A stretch of 36,525 nucleotides of DNA. Source: Bacteriovoracaceae bacterium. GTDB taxonomy: Bacteria; Bdellovibrionota; Bacteriovoracia; Bacteriovoracales; Bacteriovoracaceae. The notes under the pieces are model-generated. The model made no database searches. It was not told the DNA's origin and worked only from the letters and a program-made list of their open reading frames with translations. The position numbers and the translations under genes are program-made. Shown one piece after another: positions 23,657 to 34,577 of this stretch (its first letter is position 1; each line of letters starts with the position of its first letter). Where the stretch lies: assembly GCA_016786485.1 (NCBI GenBank), contig JAEUWD010000008.1, positions 1 through 36,525 of the forward strand, in the 5' to 3' direction.

Positions 23657-26600
23657 ATGAAGTCGCTACTTAGTTTAATGCAAGAACGTATCCTGATTCT
23701 GGATGGCGCTATGGGTACCATGATCCAGCGCTACCGTTTGAACGAAGCTGATTATCGCGGCGCACGATTCGAGGACTGGAAGGGCAATCTTAAGGGTAAT
23801 AACGATCTGCTTTCCCTCACTCGCCCGGATATTATTTCTGAAATTCATGAGAAATATCTCGCAGCCGGATGCGATATTATTGAAACCAATACTTTTAGCG
23901 GAACTAGCATCGCCATGGCCGATTATGGAATGGAAGAGTTGGTTTATGAGCTGAATTTTGAATCAACGAAAATTGCCAAAGCTGCGGCTAAAAAATATTC
24001 GACGAAAGATCGACCAAGATATGTCGCTGGTAGTATTGGACCGACCAATAAAACTGCTTCGATGTCTCCAGACGTAAATAACCCGGGTTTTCGAGCGATC
24101 ACTTATGATGAACTCGTCGTGGCCTACACTGAGCAAATACGCGGCTTAATCGATGGTGGCGCCGACATCTTATTAGTTGAAACAATTTTTGATACCCTGA
24201 ACGCGAAAGCTGCACTGTTTGCTATCGCGAATTATTTTGAAAAACATAAAATTGAATTACCGGTTATGGTTTCTGGCACCATTACTGATCGCTCAGGTCG
24301 TATTCTCTCTGGCCAAACCGCTGAAGCTTTCCTGTACTCAATGTCACATTTCCCAATGATGAGTATTGGCTTTAATTGTGCTTTCGGTGCTGATCTGATG
24401 CGGCCGTTTGTAGCTGAGCTCGCAACCAAGGCCAGCTTTCCGATTTGCGTTTATCCTAATGCCGGACTCCCAAACGAATTTGGACAATATGATCATTCAC
24501 CAGAATTTATGGCGAAAATCATTTCCAGTTTCTGTGATGATAACTTAGTTAACATCGTCGGTGGTTGTTGCGGAACAACCGATGAACATATTCGTGCCAT
24601 TGCTGAAGTGGTGAAAGATCGCAAGCCACGCCAAGTGCCTGAACGAAAATCGATTATGCATTTAAGTGGTCTTGAACCGCTGCAAATTTATGCCGGTTCA
24701 AACTTTATTAATATTGGTGAACGAACCAATGTCACAGGTTCAATTAAATTTAGAGATCTGATTAAAGCTGGAAAATATGATGAAGGCTTGAGTGTTGCTC
24801 GTGACCAAGTTCAAGGTGGAGCACAAGTGCTTGACGTGAACATGGACGAAGGGATGCTCGATTCCATTCAGGCCATGAAAACTTTTTTAAACCTGATTGG
24901 AAGTGAGCCTGAAATTTCTCGTATTCCAATTATGATTGATAGTTCGAAATGGGAAGTCATTGAAGCCGGACTCAAGTGTATTCAAGGTAAAGGCATCGTT
25001 AATTCGATCTCACTTAAAGTTGGGGAAACTGAATTTAGACGACAAGCAGAGCTGATTAAAAAATATGGAGCGGCCGTCGTTATTATGGCCTTCGATGAAA
25101 ATGGCCAAGCTGATACTTATGAAAAACGTATTCAGATTTGTGAACGTGCTTATCGCTTACTCGTCGATGTCGTAAAATTTCCACCGGAAGATATTATTTT
25201 TGATCCAAATATTTTAACCGTTGGGACAGGCATAGAAGAACACAATAATTATGCTGTGGACTTTATTCGTGCCACAACTTGGATTAAACAAAACCTGCCT
25301 TACGCTAAAGTGAGTGGTGGTGTTTCAAATATTTCGTTTTCTTTCCGTGGCAATAACCCCATTCGTGAAGCTATGCACTCAGCTTTTCTTTACCATGCCA
25401 TCAAAGCTGGTATGGACATGGGAATCGTTAACCCTGGCATGCTGGAAGTTTATGAAAACATTCCAAAAGACTTACTCGAAAGAGTTGAAGATGTTCTACT
25501 CAATCGTCGTCCTGATGCGACTGAAAGATTGATCGATTTTTCTGAAAAATTTAAAGCGCAAAAGAAAGATAAAAAAGCTGTCGATGAATGGCGTAATCTT
25601 CCTGCTGTTGAACGATTAAAGCACGCCTTAGTTAAAGGTATTGTCGATTACATCGATGCTGACACCGAGGAAGTTCGTCAGCAATTCTCACGACCTTTAG
25701 AAGTTATTGAAGGTCCGCTGATGGACGGAATGAATATCGTAGGTGATCTCTTCGGCGCGGGAAAAATGTTTCTTCCCCAAGTCGTAAAATCAGCCCGGGT
25801 TATGAAAAAAGCGGTGGCCTACCTACAACCTTATATTGAAAAAGAAAAATCAGGCACTGCTCGTAAGACTGCAGGTAAAGTTTTACTCGCCACGGTTAAG
25901 GGAGATGTTCACGATATCGGAAAAAATATTGTGAGTGTAGTACTCGCTTGTAATAATTATGAAATTGTCGATATGGGCGTCATGGTTCCTTGTGAACAAA
26001 TTTTGGAACGGGCAAAAAAAGAACGAGCTGACATTATCGGCTTATCCGGTCTTATCACACCTTCACTCGATGAAATGATTTACGTCGCGAAAGAAATGAA
26101 AAGACAAAATTTTACGACACCATTATTGATTGGTGGAGCAACCACCAGCCGTATTCACACGGCAGTTAAAATTTCTCCACACTATAGTTATCCTATCATT
26201 CATGTGGCCGATGCTTCACGTAGTGTTCCGATCGTTGGAAAACTACTGAGCGAAAGTGAACGCGAAGATTTTGCACAAGAAACAAAGACTATGTATGAAA
26301 AACTAGCAGATGCTCATCACAAAACTCATACTGCTAATAAGCTTTTAAGTTATGCCGATTCTCTAAAAAATAAATTAAAAATCGATTGGTCTCAATACCA
26401 AACTATTCAACCTAGTTTTTTAGGGACTAAAACTTTCAAACAAATTACCGCCAAAGATTTATTACCTTATATTGACTGGACACCTTTTTTTCAAACTTGG
26501 CGACTCAAAGGAACTTTTCCACGTATTTTGAAAGATCCTGATTATGGAGTGGAAGCCAAGAAAGTTTATGAGCATGCGCTAAAACTGATTGATGATATTA

Positions 26601-27295
26601 TTAAAAACGACTGGTTACAACCTAAAGCGGTGGTGGGATTTTTTAAGGCCAATGCCTCAGGTGATGATGTTCATCTGCCTGAACAAAAAGTCACTTTTAA
26701 TTTTTTAAGAAATCAAAGAGTGATGGATGAAGAGAATTCGGCCAACCCTTCGCTGGCGGATTTTATTGCTCCAGAAGAAAGTGGAAAAACTGATTATATT
26801 GGATTTTTCGCTCTAACCGCTGGAAACGAAATTGAAAAAATAGCCAAGAAATATGAACAAGAACAAGATGACTATAATGCCATTATGATCAAGGCCATCG
26901 CCGATCGTTTTGCTGAAGCCTATGCCGAATTCTTGCATGAAAAAACGCGTAAAGAACTTTGGGGTCATACTCCGCATGAAAAACTAACAATTGAAGAACT
27001 TATTCGTGAAAAGTATCAAGGTATTAGGCCAGCCCCAGGTTACCCGGCTTGCCCTGATCACTCGGAAAAATTGAAAATCTTTAAACTGCTTCATGCCACT
27101 AAGGAAACTGGTATCGAGCTAACTGATAGCTGTGCTATGAACCCACCTTCATCGATTTGTGGTTATTATTTTTCTCACCCTGAATGTCGATATTTCAATG
27201 TGGGAAATATTGGACCAGATCAATTAACCAACTACGCTCAGAGAAAGAAGATGACCACGGATGAATTAAGCCGCTGGCTCTCGTCTAATCTCTAA
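23657..27295 (+). CDS. metH: Cobalamin-dependent methionine synthase
   Basis: Full-length MetH (1212 residues) that methylates homocysteine from methyltetrahydrofolate through B12. Domains in order: homocysteine-binding with the zinc ligands C241 (GFNCAFGAD) and C304-C305 (GGCCGTT); pterin-binding (about 345-600, [12 protein letters not shown] and [10 protein letters not shown]); the B12 cap (about 640-740); the cobalamin-binding domain with D750-x-H752-D-x-G (GDVHDIGKN), H752 being the lower axial ligand; and the reactivation domain (about 890-1212) with [12 protein letters not shown]. All key residues are present, so it should be active and need flavodoxin/SAM reactivation. The ATG has no visible ribosome site and lies 18 bases after an ORF6N gene, so its promoter must be inside or upstream of that cluster. 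metF follows after 20 bases. Confidence 0.98.
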   Translation: MKSLLSLMQERILILDGAMGTMIQRYRLNEADYRGARFEDWKGNLKGNNDLLSLTRPDIISEIHEKYLAAGCDIIETNTFSGTSIAMADYGMEELVYELNFESTKIAKAAAKKYSTKDRPRYVAGSIGPTNKTASMSPDVNNPGFRAITYDELVVAYTEQIRGLIDGGADILLVETIFDTLNAKAALFAIANYFEKHKIELPVMVSGTITDRSGRILSGQTAEAFLYSMSHFPMMSIGFNCAFGADLMRPFVAELATKASFPICVYPNAGLPNEFGQYDHSPEFMAKIISSFCDDNLVNIVGGCCGTTDEHIRAIAEVVKDRKPRQVPERKSIMHLSGLEPLQIYAGSNFINIGERTNVTGSIKFRDLIKAGKYDEGLSVARDQVQGGAQVLDVNMDEGMLDSIQAMKTFLNLIGSEPEISRIPIMIDSSKWEVIEAGLKCIQGKGIVNSISLKVGETEFRRQAELIKKYGAAVVIMAFDENGQADTYEKRIQICERAYRLLVDVVKFPPEDIIFDPNILTVGTGIEEHNNYAVDFIRATTWIKQNLPYAKVSGGVSNISFSFRGNNPIREAMHSAFLYHAIKAGMDMGIVNPGMLEVYENIPKDLLERVEDVLLNRRPDATERLIDFSEKFKAQKKDKKAVDEWRNLPAVERLKHALVKGIVDYIDADTEEVRQQFSRPLEVIEGPLMDGMNIVGDLFGAGKMFLPQVVKSARVMKKAVAYLQPYIEKEKSGTARKTAGKVLLATVKGDVHDIGKNIVSVVLACNNYEIVDMGVMVPCEQILERAKKERADIIGLSGLITPSLDEMIYVAKEMKRQNFTTPLLIGGATTSRIHTAVKISPHYSYPIIHVADASRSVPIVGKLLSESEREDFAQETKTMYEKLADAHHKTHTANKLLSYADSLKNKLKIDWSQYQTIQPSFLGTKTFKQITAKDLLPYIDWTPFFQTWRLKGTFPRILKDPDYGVEAKKVYEHALKLIDDIIKNDWLQPKAVVGFFKANASGDDVHLPEQKVTFNFLRNQRVMDEENSANPSLADFIAPEESGKTDYIGFFALTAGNEIEKIAKKYEQEQDDYNAIMIKAIADRFAEAYAEFLHEKTRKELWGHTPHEKLTIEELIREKYQGIRPAPGYPACPDHSEKLKIFKLLHATKETGIELTDSCAMNPPSSICGYYFSHPECRYFNVGNIGPDQLTNYAQRKKMTTDELSRWLSSNL

Positions 27296-27315
27296 ATTTA
27301 AGATATAAAGGATTT

Positions 27316-28272
27316 ATGACTAAAATTGTTGAACATTTAAAGCACGCTAAAGAGACATTGTTTTCTTTTGAAATTTTACCACCGGTTAAAGGTCAAAGCA
27401 TTCAAACACTTTTTGGTGAAATTGAACCATTAATGGAATTTAAGCCGTCATTTATCGATGTTACTTATCACCGTGAAGAATACGTTTACAAAAAACGTCC
27501 TAATGGTCTCTTGGAAAAAATATCTATCAAAAAACGCCCAGGTACAGTTGGAATTTGTTCTGCCATCATGAACAAATTTAAAATCGATGCCATCCCTCAT
27601 ATTATTTGTGGTGGATTCACAAAAGAGGAAACTGAAAATGCACTTATTGACTTAAGTTTTCTGGGTATTGATAACGTTCTTCTTCTTCGTGGGGACGCGA
27701 TTAAGACTGAACCAAATTTTACTCCTGAAAAAGGTGGGAATGTTTTTGCGACTGATTTAATTAAACAAGTTGTTAACATGAATAACGGAATCTACCTAGA
27801 CATGGAACAAGAAAATACCAGCAAAACGAATTTTTGTATTGGTGTTGCCGGCTATCCTGAGAAACATTTTGAAGCACCAAATTTAAATACAGATCTAAAG
27901 TATCTAAAAATGAAAGTTGATATGGGTGCTGAGTATATAGTAACTCAAATGTTTTTTGATAATGATAAATATTTTGATTTTGTAAATCGCTGCCGAGAAG
28001 TTGGAATTAAGGTGCCAATCATTCCAGGCCTAAAACCGATTACATCATTAAAACAAATCACAAATTTGCCTCGTATCTTTCATATTGATATTCCAGAAGC
28101 ACTGGCCGATGCACTCGAAGGCTGCGAGAATAACCAGGATGCTCAGAACGTTGGTATCGAATGGTGCATTATGCAATCCAAAGAACTCCGACAAAAAGGT
28201 GTTCCTTGCTTGCACTTCTATTCGATGAGCCAATCTGGACCTGTACGTAATATTTGCAAGGAGCTTTTCTAA
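27316..28272 (+). CDS. metF: Methylenetetrahydrofolate reductase
   Basis: FAD enzyme reducing 5,10-methylene-THF to 5-methyl-THF, the methyl donor for MetH just upstream. The start region has [18 protein letters not shown] with the catalytic Glu of the F-E-x-x-P motif. ITHF-type blocks follow: [71 protein letters not shown] and [14 protein letters not shown]. Length 318 is a little above the E. coli enzyme (296). AAAGGA precedes the ATG by 5 bases. Its stop codon TAA shares its last base with the ATG of the next gene, so the three genes form one tight transcript. Confidence 0.97.
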   Translation: MTKIVEHLKHAKETLFSFEILPPVKGQSIQTLFGEIEPLMEFKPSFIDVTYHREEYVYKKRPNGLLEKISIKKRPGTVGICSAIMNKFKIDAIPHIICGGFTKEETENALIDLSFLGIDNVLLLRGDAIKTEPNFTPEKGGNVFATDLIKQVVNMNNGIYLDMEQENTSKTNFCIGVAGYPEKHFEAPNLNTDLKYLKMKVDMGAEYIVTQMFFDNDKYFDFVNRCREVGIKVPIIPGLKPITSLKQITNLPRIFHIDIPEALADALEGCENNQDAQNVGIEWCIMQSKELRQKGVPCLHFYSMSQSGPVRNICKELF

Positions 28273-29204
28273 TGAAAAGAATTTTAGTCACTGGTGGTAG
28301 CGGTTTTCTTGGTTCACATCTTTGTCAGCGATTACATGCTCAAGGTCACTACATTATTTGCCTAGACAATAACTATACAGGTTCTGAAAAAAATATTACT
28401 CCATTGATAGGAAAGAAAAACTTTGAGTTTATAAATCATGATGTAACTCAACCTATTGATGTTAAGTGTGATGAAATTTACAACTTAGCTTGCCCAGCTT
28501 CTCCTGTTCACTATCAAACCAAACCAATTTTTACGATTGAAACTTCTTATATGGGCGCTAAGAATATGCTGGATTTAGCGGTTAAAAATAAGGCAAAAAT
28601 TTTACAAGCTTCAACCAGCGAAGTTTACGGTGACCCAGAAGTTCATCCACAAAAAGAGAGCTACTGGGGACATGTCAATCCTATTGGTCCACGTGCTTGT
28701 TATGATGAGGGGAAAAGAATTGCCGAAACTTTATTTGTGAATTATCAAAAAGCCTATGACCTCGAAATTAAGATCATGCGAATTTTTAATACTTATGGCC
28801 CGAATATGCATCCGCAAGATGGTAGGGTTGTTTCTAATTTTATTGTGCAGGCGCTCGCGGGGAAAAACATTACTATTTACGGTGACGGCAAACAAACACG
28901 AAGTTTTTGCTACGTCGACGATAATATTAATGGCATGATTGCTCTGATGAATAGCCCTAAAGATATCACGGGCCCAATCAACATTGGTAATCCTCACGAA
29001 TTCACCATGCTTGAACTTGCCGAGATTGTACTAAAAATGACAAATTCAAAGTCCAAAATTATTTTCGAAGCATTGCCAGTTGATGATCCGATGCAAAGAA
29101 AACCAGATATCAGCTTGGCGAAAACCCATTTGAACTGGGAACCAAAAATTCCATTAAAAGATGGATTAGTTAAAACGACTGAATATTTTAAATCGATTCT
29201 TTAA
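28272..29204 (+). CDS. UDP-glucuronate decarboxylase (UDP-xylose synthase type)
   Basis: NAD-dependent extended SDR that decarboxylates UDP-glucuronate to UDP-xylose or its 4-keto intermediate. It begins [20 protein letters not shown] (Rossmann motif) and has [27 protein letters not shown], the catalytic Tyr144-x3-Lys148 in [32 protein letters not shown] and [14 protein letters not shown], all diagnostic of the UXS group. Length 310 is usual for the single-domain form. I start at the ATG at 28272, which overlaps the metF stop by one base and has AAGGAG upstream; the frame extends to 28254 inside metF. Its place behind metH-metF is unexpected and probably reflects the nearby glycan genes. Confidence 0.95.
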   Translation: MKRILVTGGSGFLGSHLCQRLHAQGHYIICLDNNYTGSEKNITPLIGKKNFEFINHDVTQPIDVKCDEIYNLACPASPVHYQTKPIFTIETSYMGAKNMLDLAVKNKAKILQASTSEVYGDPEVHPQKESYWGHVNPIGPRACYDEGKRIAETLFVNYQKAYDLEIKIMRIFNTYGPNMHPQDGRVVSNFIVQALAGKNITIYGDGKQTRSFCYVDDNINGMIALMNSPKDITGPINIGNPHEFTMLELAEIVLKMTNSKSKIIFEALPVDDPMQRKPDISLAKTHLNWEPKIPLKDGLVKTTEYFKSIL

Positions 29205-30559
29205 GCAGCGACTGGATTAAGCGTAGGCACCGGAGCTGGTTGACCCATATTATCTAGTTCTTCCATATAATTATCGAGTTCTTCGACTTTATCGACAAAA
29301 ATAGCTTTAGCTTGGCGTAAGTACTTATCAACATATTCTTTATTTCCAAGCAAGTGTGCGGCCTTAATCACTTTTTTATAAACGACTAGACTGTGATATT
29401 TATTTTCAATCAGCTCTACACCTAACGCAATAATTTGATCATTTTGTAGGGTTAGCGTTTTTATTAAATATTCAGAGACTTGATACCCTGGATCTTTAGA
29501 CATTTCAGGTTTGTAGAGTTTGAAGAAATCCGAAGCTTCGATATCACAATCACAATCTACCAAAATTTCAATCGTAGAACGTATAAATTTATAGTAACCA
29601 CCAAAAGAGAGCCCGACTTTTTTGAATAAATCCATGGCCTTTTCTTTTTGGTTATTTTTTAAAAAATACTTACCGACAACATACATACCAGCGCAGATAT
29701 GGTTAATAACTTTGTCACTCTTCTCTTCGTTTGCAAGAAAAACATCATAAAAACCACTCAAATCATCGTAGCTCTTGGTTTGAATCGCAAGACGAATAGA
29801 GATCATCAGTCGCTCTTGATTAAGTGGAAAATATTTTACAAGGTTTTTTGCGACCATATAAGCCCGCTCTATCTCACCTTGACCCATATGAACATCAAAC
29901 AGACCTTTTAAACATTTAAAATGAATTTGATTATGAGTTAAACCTTCATTGTATTCATCTCTAGCTTCATTTAAGTGCTTACCGATGTATTGTGAGAATC
30001 CATTATAATAATGGGCGAGTGCTGGCTTTTCATTTAATTTCTTTGCCTCTGAAAATATAGCTTCCGCTTGTTCAACATTACCACTTTCTAAAAATTTGCG
30101 ACCTTCATTTATCTTCTGAAGATAATCTGAAGGGATAAGCTTTTCAGCAACGGTTTGTGCCAGGTTCTCTAAAAGAATATTAACGGTATAAGGTTTTAAA
30201 ATAAATGAATCAACATCTTCCTCTGCGGCCCTGGCTACTGCGGCTTGTGAGAGATTTGAGGTAATAAGAATATTAATAGCCTCACGCCCATTTTCAGATT
30301 TTCTTATCTCTCGAAAAAGATCAAATCCGGAACCTCCAACGATAAAATAATCACAAAGAATTAATCTAGCGCTATAGTCATTATAAGCCTGAAGTGCTGG
30401 CTCAAAATCAGAAAAAAGTTTGACATTTTCTTGGCGAGCGCCAAATTCGACTAGTGTTTTTGACAAGCGGCTTTTTGAGGCATGCCCTTTGTCTACAATG
30501 ATAATGACATTTTCATTAAGAAAACTTTTTAGTATTTCTTTTTGTTTTTTGTCATTCAT
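29201..30559 (-). CDS. Response-regulator receiver domain fused to TPR repeats
   Basis: Residues 15-140 form a CheY-like receiver: strand 1 with IIIVDKG (D23; the usual second acid is missing), phosphoacceptor D70 in LILCDYFIV, Thr100 in NILITSN and Lys122 in FILKPYT. So phosphorylation is plausible but metal binding may be altered. From about 145 to 400 come helical TPR-like repeats ([40 protein letters not shown] and others), a protein-interaction scaffold. The C-terminal tail is Pro-rich. There is no DNA-binding output domain, so signalling probably works by protein contact. It follows the gene at 30564-32873 after 4 bases and probably shares its transcript. Its 3' end overlaps the convergent UXS gene by 4 bases. 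Confidence 0.9.
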   Translation of the reverse strand: MNDKKQKEILKSFLNENVIIIVDKGHASKSRLSKTLVEFGARQENVKLFSDFEPALQAYNDYSARLILCDYFIVGGSGFDLFREIRKSENGREAINILITSNLSQAAVARAAEEDVDSFILKPYTVNILLENLAQTVAEKLIPSDYLQKINEGRKFLESGNVEQAEAIFSEAKKLNEKPALAHYYNGFSQYIGKHLNEARDEYNEGLTHNQIHFKCLKGLFDVHMGQGEIERAYMVAKNLVKYFPLNQERLMISIRLAIQTKSYDDLSGFYDVFLANEEKSDKVINHICAGMYVVGKYFLKNNQKEKAMDLFKKVGLSFGGYYKFIRSTIEILVDCDCDIEASDFFKLYKPEMSKDPGYQVSEYLIKTLTLQNDQIIALGVELIENKYHSLVVYKKVIKAAHLLGNKEYVDKYLRQAKAIFVDKVEELDNYMEELDNMGQPAPVPTLNPVAA

Positions 30560-30563
30560 AAAA

Positions 30564-32873
30564 CTAGCCTACACCCTTAGCTTGCTTTAGAAATTTACTA
30601 ATATTCTCTTGCCGCTGACGATAGAGTTTCATAAAATTTTCTATCATCGCTGGCTCTTGCGCTCCCGTATCAATTGTCAAAAGTACGGTACCATCACTAT
30701 CTTCCTCAACACTAGTCACTTTCCCATTCAGTTTCAGAGAAGCTGTGTTCGTCGAATATTTAAAACTTAAATAGACTTTGGCAATTTGCTTATGTTCGCT
30801 ACTGCCTTTTGGTGCACGAATCACTAAATGATCATCGGCCAGATCTTCAAAAGTGCAAATAATATGTTGCTCTTGTGGGCCCTCGCCCTTTATCATCACA
30901 GCACGAATTTCACCCGATTCCAAACTAACCTTATCACCTGCTGCCGTTTCAACATAGTCTTCATTATTAAATGTCAGATCCTTGCTAATACCTTTAGCAT
31001 TTGGAATTTGAATTTTTTTACTGCGAGCTCCATTCTTAAATTGATCTCCCCCACTTAAATCGTTTAATTTACGATTAGACTTGGTATCAATTAATTGCTC
31101 TTTTTCTTCTTTTGCGTCTTTGGACTTATCAGTAAACTGAGAAAGATCAACTTTGTTATCAGCTTTTTTCTCCAACCCAACTGTTTTATCCGTACGATCT
31201 TTACTAATACTTTTTTCAAGCTGGTTTAAAGCATCGTCTTTGGCATCATTATCAGCTTTATTTTGCTCTTTTCGTTTTAAGTTGTGCAAGAATTCTGGAT
31301 CCTCGAACATTTCAGCTTCTGGATCACCTTCTTTAAAGAAAGTTTTCTTTTTACCAAATATTTCTCGTAGCTGAACTTCTTCGGGTGTATCTTCGTCTTC
31401 ACCACCATATTCATTATTATCTTCTGCCGAACGTAAATCTTGTTTTTCTTTGCGCTCAAGTTCGCCTTTGTAAGGTCCACCTAAATCATCCGTGCCTTCA
31501 ACATCACCGGCCAAAGGATCTGAATTCTTTTTATCCGTTTTGCCATTACCATCGTAATTGCCACCGTACTCATCTTCTTTAAAATTGCTCTTTTTCTTTT
31601 TGGCCGACTCACTCGCACCACCCTCGATCGCACCTTTTAAATCACCGCCAAGATCATCCGTACTACCCTTACCATCGTAATTTCCGTCCTTAGCTTCTTC
31701 TTTAAAATTACTTTTTCTGCTTTCTTTCTCTTCTTTTTCTACACTTTCGACATCGCCCTCAAGCTCTCCACCAAACTTATCAGTACTACCTTTTCCGTCA
31801 TAATTTCCGCCAAGGTCATCTTCTTTGAAATTACTTGAATTATCTCTTTCAATATCATCTTCTTCGCCCTGAACATCACCCTTAAGATTTCCGCCCAAGT
31901 CCCCATCTTCAGATGAAACCTGCATATCATCATATTCTTTCTCTTTATCACCTTTAATATCGACTTCTTCTGAAATTGATTCATGGATGCGCTCAAGTTT
32001 AGATTTAGCGAAATCAGAGTTCTCGCAAATTTCTAACTTATCCCCTTTAGCTTGAAATCTAAAAGTATTCGTATTGCCGTTTTTGAAAAATAAAGCCGGT
32101 ACATCGCCTGAGAAGTTCCAGCGCTTTTCTTTCCAATCAAATTCTGGTTTCATTCCGCTGAAAAACCAGGTTCCTTCATCCATGATGAAGTCTTCCCATT
32201 TTTCGTGCTGCACCCATTTCCAAACGCTATTTTCAGGTTGTGCTTTATTTTGAACTTCTGTCCAATGGCCAGCGGCTGGACCAGGACCCACCATTTTAAC
32301 CAACCAACGTCGAAGAATTTTCTTGCTATCGTTTTTATGATTTAGAATCCAACAATCACTTTCTAATTCGAGTGATGGAACAAAGATAATTTTTGATTTT
32401 TGATTATAGTTTTCTTGTTCAGCATCCTTACCACCCTTAACCGTGGTTTTATCATCATCTTCATCTTGGTTACGGCTTTTCAACGTTTTAGACCAGAAGT
32501 CGATTTTAAACTTCAGTGTTTTAGGTCGCATGTTAGCATCAATAATTTCACTCGTTCCAAACTTACGTAGTACTGGCTCAATATTGGGCTTAGCGATTTC
32601 ATTGAATGAAGCAAACTTAAAAACATTATCTCGAATAGCATTTTTTGAAACTTTGAGGAGACTTAAAATCTCGGCCAGGGATGTTTTATCGTTCACGCGG
32701 CTTAAAATAATACCTGAATCCCAGCTCTTTAGAATATCAATCGCATCTTCATGGTAATCAGCGAAAGCACTTTTAAAGTTCTCATCGCTGGAATATAGCT
32801 TTTGAATACCATCTGTAAACTTGGTACCCGTGCCATAATTAAAGAACAGAATATTTATTTTTTTGTTCGCCAT
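30564..32873 (-). CDS. Large acidic, repeat-containing protein with possible PilZ domain and degenerate receiver-like N terminus
   Basis: No firm family for the whole protein (769 residues). Residues 1-115 resemble a receiver fold without its catalytic residues. Residues 160-285 are Trp-rich (HWTEVQNK, VWKWVQHEKWEDF, GTWFFSGMKPEFDW) and look like a compact domain I cannot name. Residues 320-475 contain 41-residue tandem repeats of the form SNFKEDDLGGNYDGKGSTD, full of Gly, Asp and Lys. Residues 475-640 are highly charged and probably disordered. The last 120 residues (EIRAVMIKG, ICTFEDLADDHLVIRAPKG, AKVYLSFKYSTNTASLKLNGKV) have a PilZ-like beta-barrel pattern, but the RxxxR c-di-GMP motif is not evident. 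Pairing with the receiver-TPR gene 4 bases downstream suggests a shared signalling complex. A cytoplasmic place is likely: no signal peptide. Confidence 0.85.
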   Translation of the reverse strand: MANKKINILFFNYGTGTKFTDGIQKLYSSDENFKSAFADYHEDAIDILKSWDSGIILSRVNDKTSLAEILSLLKVSKNAIRDNVFKFASFNEIAKPNIEPVLRKFGTSEIIDANMRPKTLKFKIDFWSKTLKSRNQDEDDDKTTVKGGKDAEQENYNQKSKIIFVPSLELESDCWILNHKNDSKKILRRWLVKMVGPGPAAGHWTEVQNKAQPENSVWKWVQHEKWEDFIMDEGTWFFSGMKPEFDWKEKRWNFSGDVPALFFKNGNTNTFRFQAKGDKLEICENSDFAKSKLERIHESISEEVDIKGDKEKEYDDMQVSSEDGDLGGNLKGDVQGEEDDIERDNSSNFKEDDLGGNYDGKGSTDKFGGELEGDVESVEKEEKESRKSNFKEEAKDGNYDGKGSTDDLGGDLKGAIEGGASESAKKKKSNFKEDEYGGNYDGNGKTDKKNSDPLAGDVEGTDDLGGPYKGELERKEKQDLRSAEDNNEYGGEDEDTPEEVQLREIFGKKKTFFKEGDPEAEMFEDPEFLHNLKRKEQNKADNDAKDDALNQLEKSISKDRTDKTVGLEKKADNKVDLSQFTDKSKDAKEEKEQLIDTKSNRKLNDLSGGDQFKNGARSKKIQIPNAKGISKDLTFNNEDYVETAAGDKVSLESGEIRAVMIKGEGPQEQHIICTFEDLADDHLVIRAPKGSSEHKQIAKVYLSFKYSTNTASLKLNGKVTSVEEDSDGTVLLTIDTGAQEPAMIENFMKLYRQRQENISKFLKQAKGVG
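31449..31835 (-). repeat. Tandem repeats of 41 codons in the repeat-containing protein gene
   Basis: Units begin with SNFKE at residues 347, 388 and 429. The first two are exactly 41 residues (123 bp) each; the third is longer and altered after NYDGNGKTD. A half-unit (DGDLGGNLKGDV) lies before them from residue about 323. The units are not identical at DNA level, so the duplication is old. Confidence 0.85.
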
Positions 32874-32995
32874 TTTCTTTTTTTATATCCCTTCATTAAT
32901 TTTTCGGCTTAATTTCTAAAAAAATTGATGAATATTAAAGAATTTTTAGATTTAACCAGATTAAACTTGTCGGTTATTATAAAAAACATTAGATG

Positions 32996-33024
32996 TTGAT
33001 AAATTTGTTAAAATTTTCTTTATA
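32996..33024 (+). promoter_or_regulatory. Possible promoter for mgtE
   Basis: TTGATA (32996-33001) and TTTATA (33019-33024) are 17 bases apart in the 185-base divergent space, 34 bases before the mgtE ATG. The whole space is very AT-rich, so chance matches are likely. No riboswitch-like stem set (such as an M-box) is obvious in the short leader. Confidence 0.3.
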
Positions 33025-33058
33025 AACGAACGATTAGAGCTCAAATAAAAAGATCTTT

Positions 33059-34450
33059 ATGGAAAACCTCGACGAAGAGACCGACAAAAAAACTACGATA
33101 CTTAGTGATTTGCTTGTTCAAGGCAGTTACGAAGAATTGACTAAAATCATACTTGAGATGCCAACAGTTGAGGTATGTGAGTTCTTAAATCAACAAACAG
33201 AAGAAAAGGCTTTCAAGGTTTTAGAATTATTTCCCAAGGAACAACAAGGAACATTCTTAAGCGGTATGGATATCGAAAGTCAGTTAAAACTCTTTCGTAT
33301 TCTCGAGAAGCCGGTCTTTGCTCAACTCTTTTCACAAATGGCCAGTGATGCCAGAGCAGACTTCTATCAGCGTTTAGAAAAAAAAGAGCAGGGTGAGCTA
33401 TTACCTTTCTTGCAAAAGAAAATTCGTGAAAACGTTATCTCGCTTAGTTCTTATCCGCCTGATACTGCTGGCGGGATTATGAGCACGGATTTTGCTACCA
33501 TCTATATTGATATGACGGCTGAAGAAGCTATGGCAAAGATTCGTGAAGACGCCCCTTCAAAAAAAATGATTTATTATATTTATGTGGTTGATCATCTTCA
33601 GCGAATGCTTGGTATCGTAACCATTAAAGAGCTTATTATGGCGAATCCAAAAAATAAAATTGAGGATACGCTACAAGAATTCTTTGTTTATTCAGAAGTT
33701 GATGATGACCGTGAATCGGTTGCGCTTAAGATTGAGAAGTACTCACTTTTTGCGATTCCTGTTCTAAATCCCTTTAAGCAACTCGTTGGGATTGTAAACC
33801 ATGATGATGCTATCGAAATTCTCAAAGCTGAGCAGACCGAAGATATGGAAAAATTCATGGGTATCGTTCCGTCGGAAATCGGTGAAAATTATTTAACGAC
33901 TTCAAGTTTTCAACACTTTAAAAAACGTGTTTTTTGGATTGTTTCACTCGCCGCGATCGGAATGCTTTCTGGGATTATCATTCACCAATATCAAAACGTG
34001 CTTGAACAGTATATTATCCTCGCGATTTACATGCCGATGATGACAGCGACCGGAGGAAACTCTGGCAGCCAATCGGCCACACTGGTTATTCGTGCACTTT
34101 CTCTAGGGGAAATTAGTAGTCAGGATTGGTTAAAAATTCTTTTTAAAGAAACTAAGATTTCATTCATGATTTCACTTTGTGTAGCCGCTGTTATTTATGC
34201 TAAAATTTATTTCCTCTCGTTCTCAGCGACTACCAGAAATTTTGATCTTTCGCTTATCGCACTTACTATTTCGATATCACTGGCCTTACAAGTTATGACG
34301 GCCGCCCTTTTGGGTGCTGGTTTACCTCTCATTGTAAAAAAGTTTGGGGGAGACCCTGCGGTTGCTGCGAGTCCTGCGATTACGACAGCAGTTGATATCA
34401 CCGGTCTTCTCATTTACTTCACTATCGCTACTCTGCTCTTAAATATTTAA
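33059..34450 (+). CDS. mgtE: Magnesium transporter MgtE
   Basis: Mg2+ channel of the inner membrane. Residues 1 to about 130 form the superhelical N domain (LLVQGSYEELTKIILEMP, FPKEQQGTFLSGM). A CBS pair spans about 130-255 (PPDTAGGIMSTDFATIYIDMTAEEA, IYVVDHLQRMLGIVTIKEL, LFAIPVLNPFKQLVGIVNHDDAI). The pore domain of five membrane helices spans about 290-463, with the conserved PMMTATGGNSGSQSATLVIR (about 325-345) near the pore entrance and GGDPAVAASPAITTAVDITG near the C terminus. Acidic residues across the N and CBS domains allow the usual Mg2+-dependent gating. Length 463 is normal. It is single in its transcription unit, divergent from the repeat-protein gene. The start lacks a strong ribosome site. 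Confidence 0.97.
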   Translation: MENLDEETDKKTTILSDLLVQGSYEELTKIILEMPTVEVCEFLNQQTEEKAFKVLELFPKEQQGTFLSGMDIESQLKLFRILEKPVFAQLFSQMASDARADFYQRLEKKEQGELLPFLQKKIRENVISLSSYPPDTAGGIMSTDFATIYIDMTAEEAMAKIREDAPSKKMIYYIYVVDHLQRMLGIVTIKELIMANPKNKIEDTLQEFFVYSEVDDDRESVALKIEKYSLFAIPVLNPFKQLVGIVNHDDAIEILKAEQTEDMEKFMGIVPSEIGENYLTTSSFQHFKKRVFWIVSLAAIGMLSGIIIHQYQNVLEQYIILAIYMPMMTATGGNSGSQSATLVIRALSLGEISSQDWLKILFKETKISFMISLCVAAVIYAKIYFLSFSATTRNFDLSLIALTISISLALQVMTAALLGAGLPLIVKKFGGDPAVAASPAITTAVDITGLLIYFTIATLLLNI

Positions 34451-34577
34451 TCGAGTTTCCTTAAATCAACCTTTATTTCCTTCAAGCAACAAAGCTAATA
34501 GTTTTTTTATCTAATATCCATACCTTGGCCTTGGCATGAGACTTGCTCTAGTCGCCCACATAACCTTGGGAGGAATT

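Noticed and set aside
32874-33058. Mg2+-sensing riboswitch (M-box) before mgtE
   Set aside because: I see no set of GC-containing conserved stems in this AT-rich space, and if the candidate promoter is right the leader is too short.
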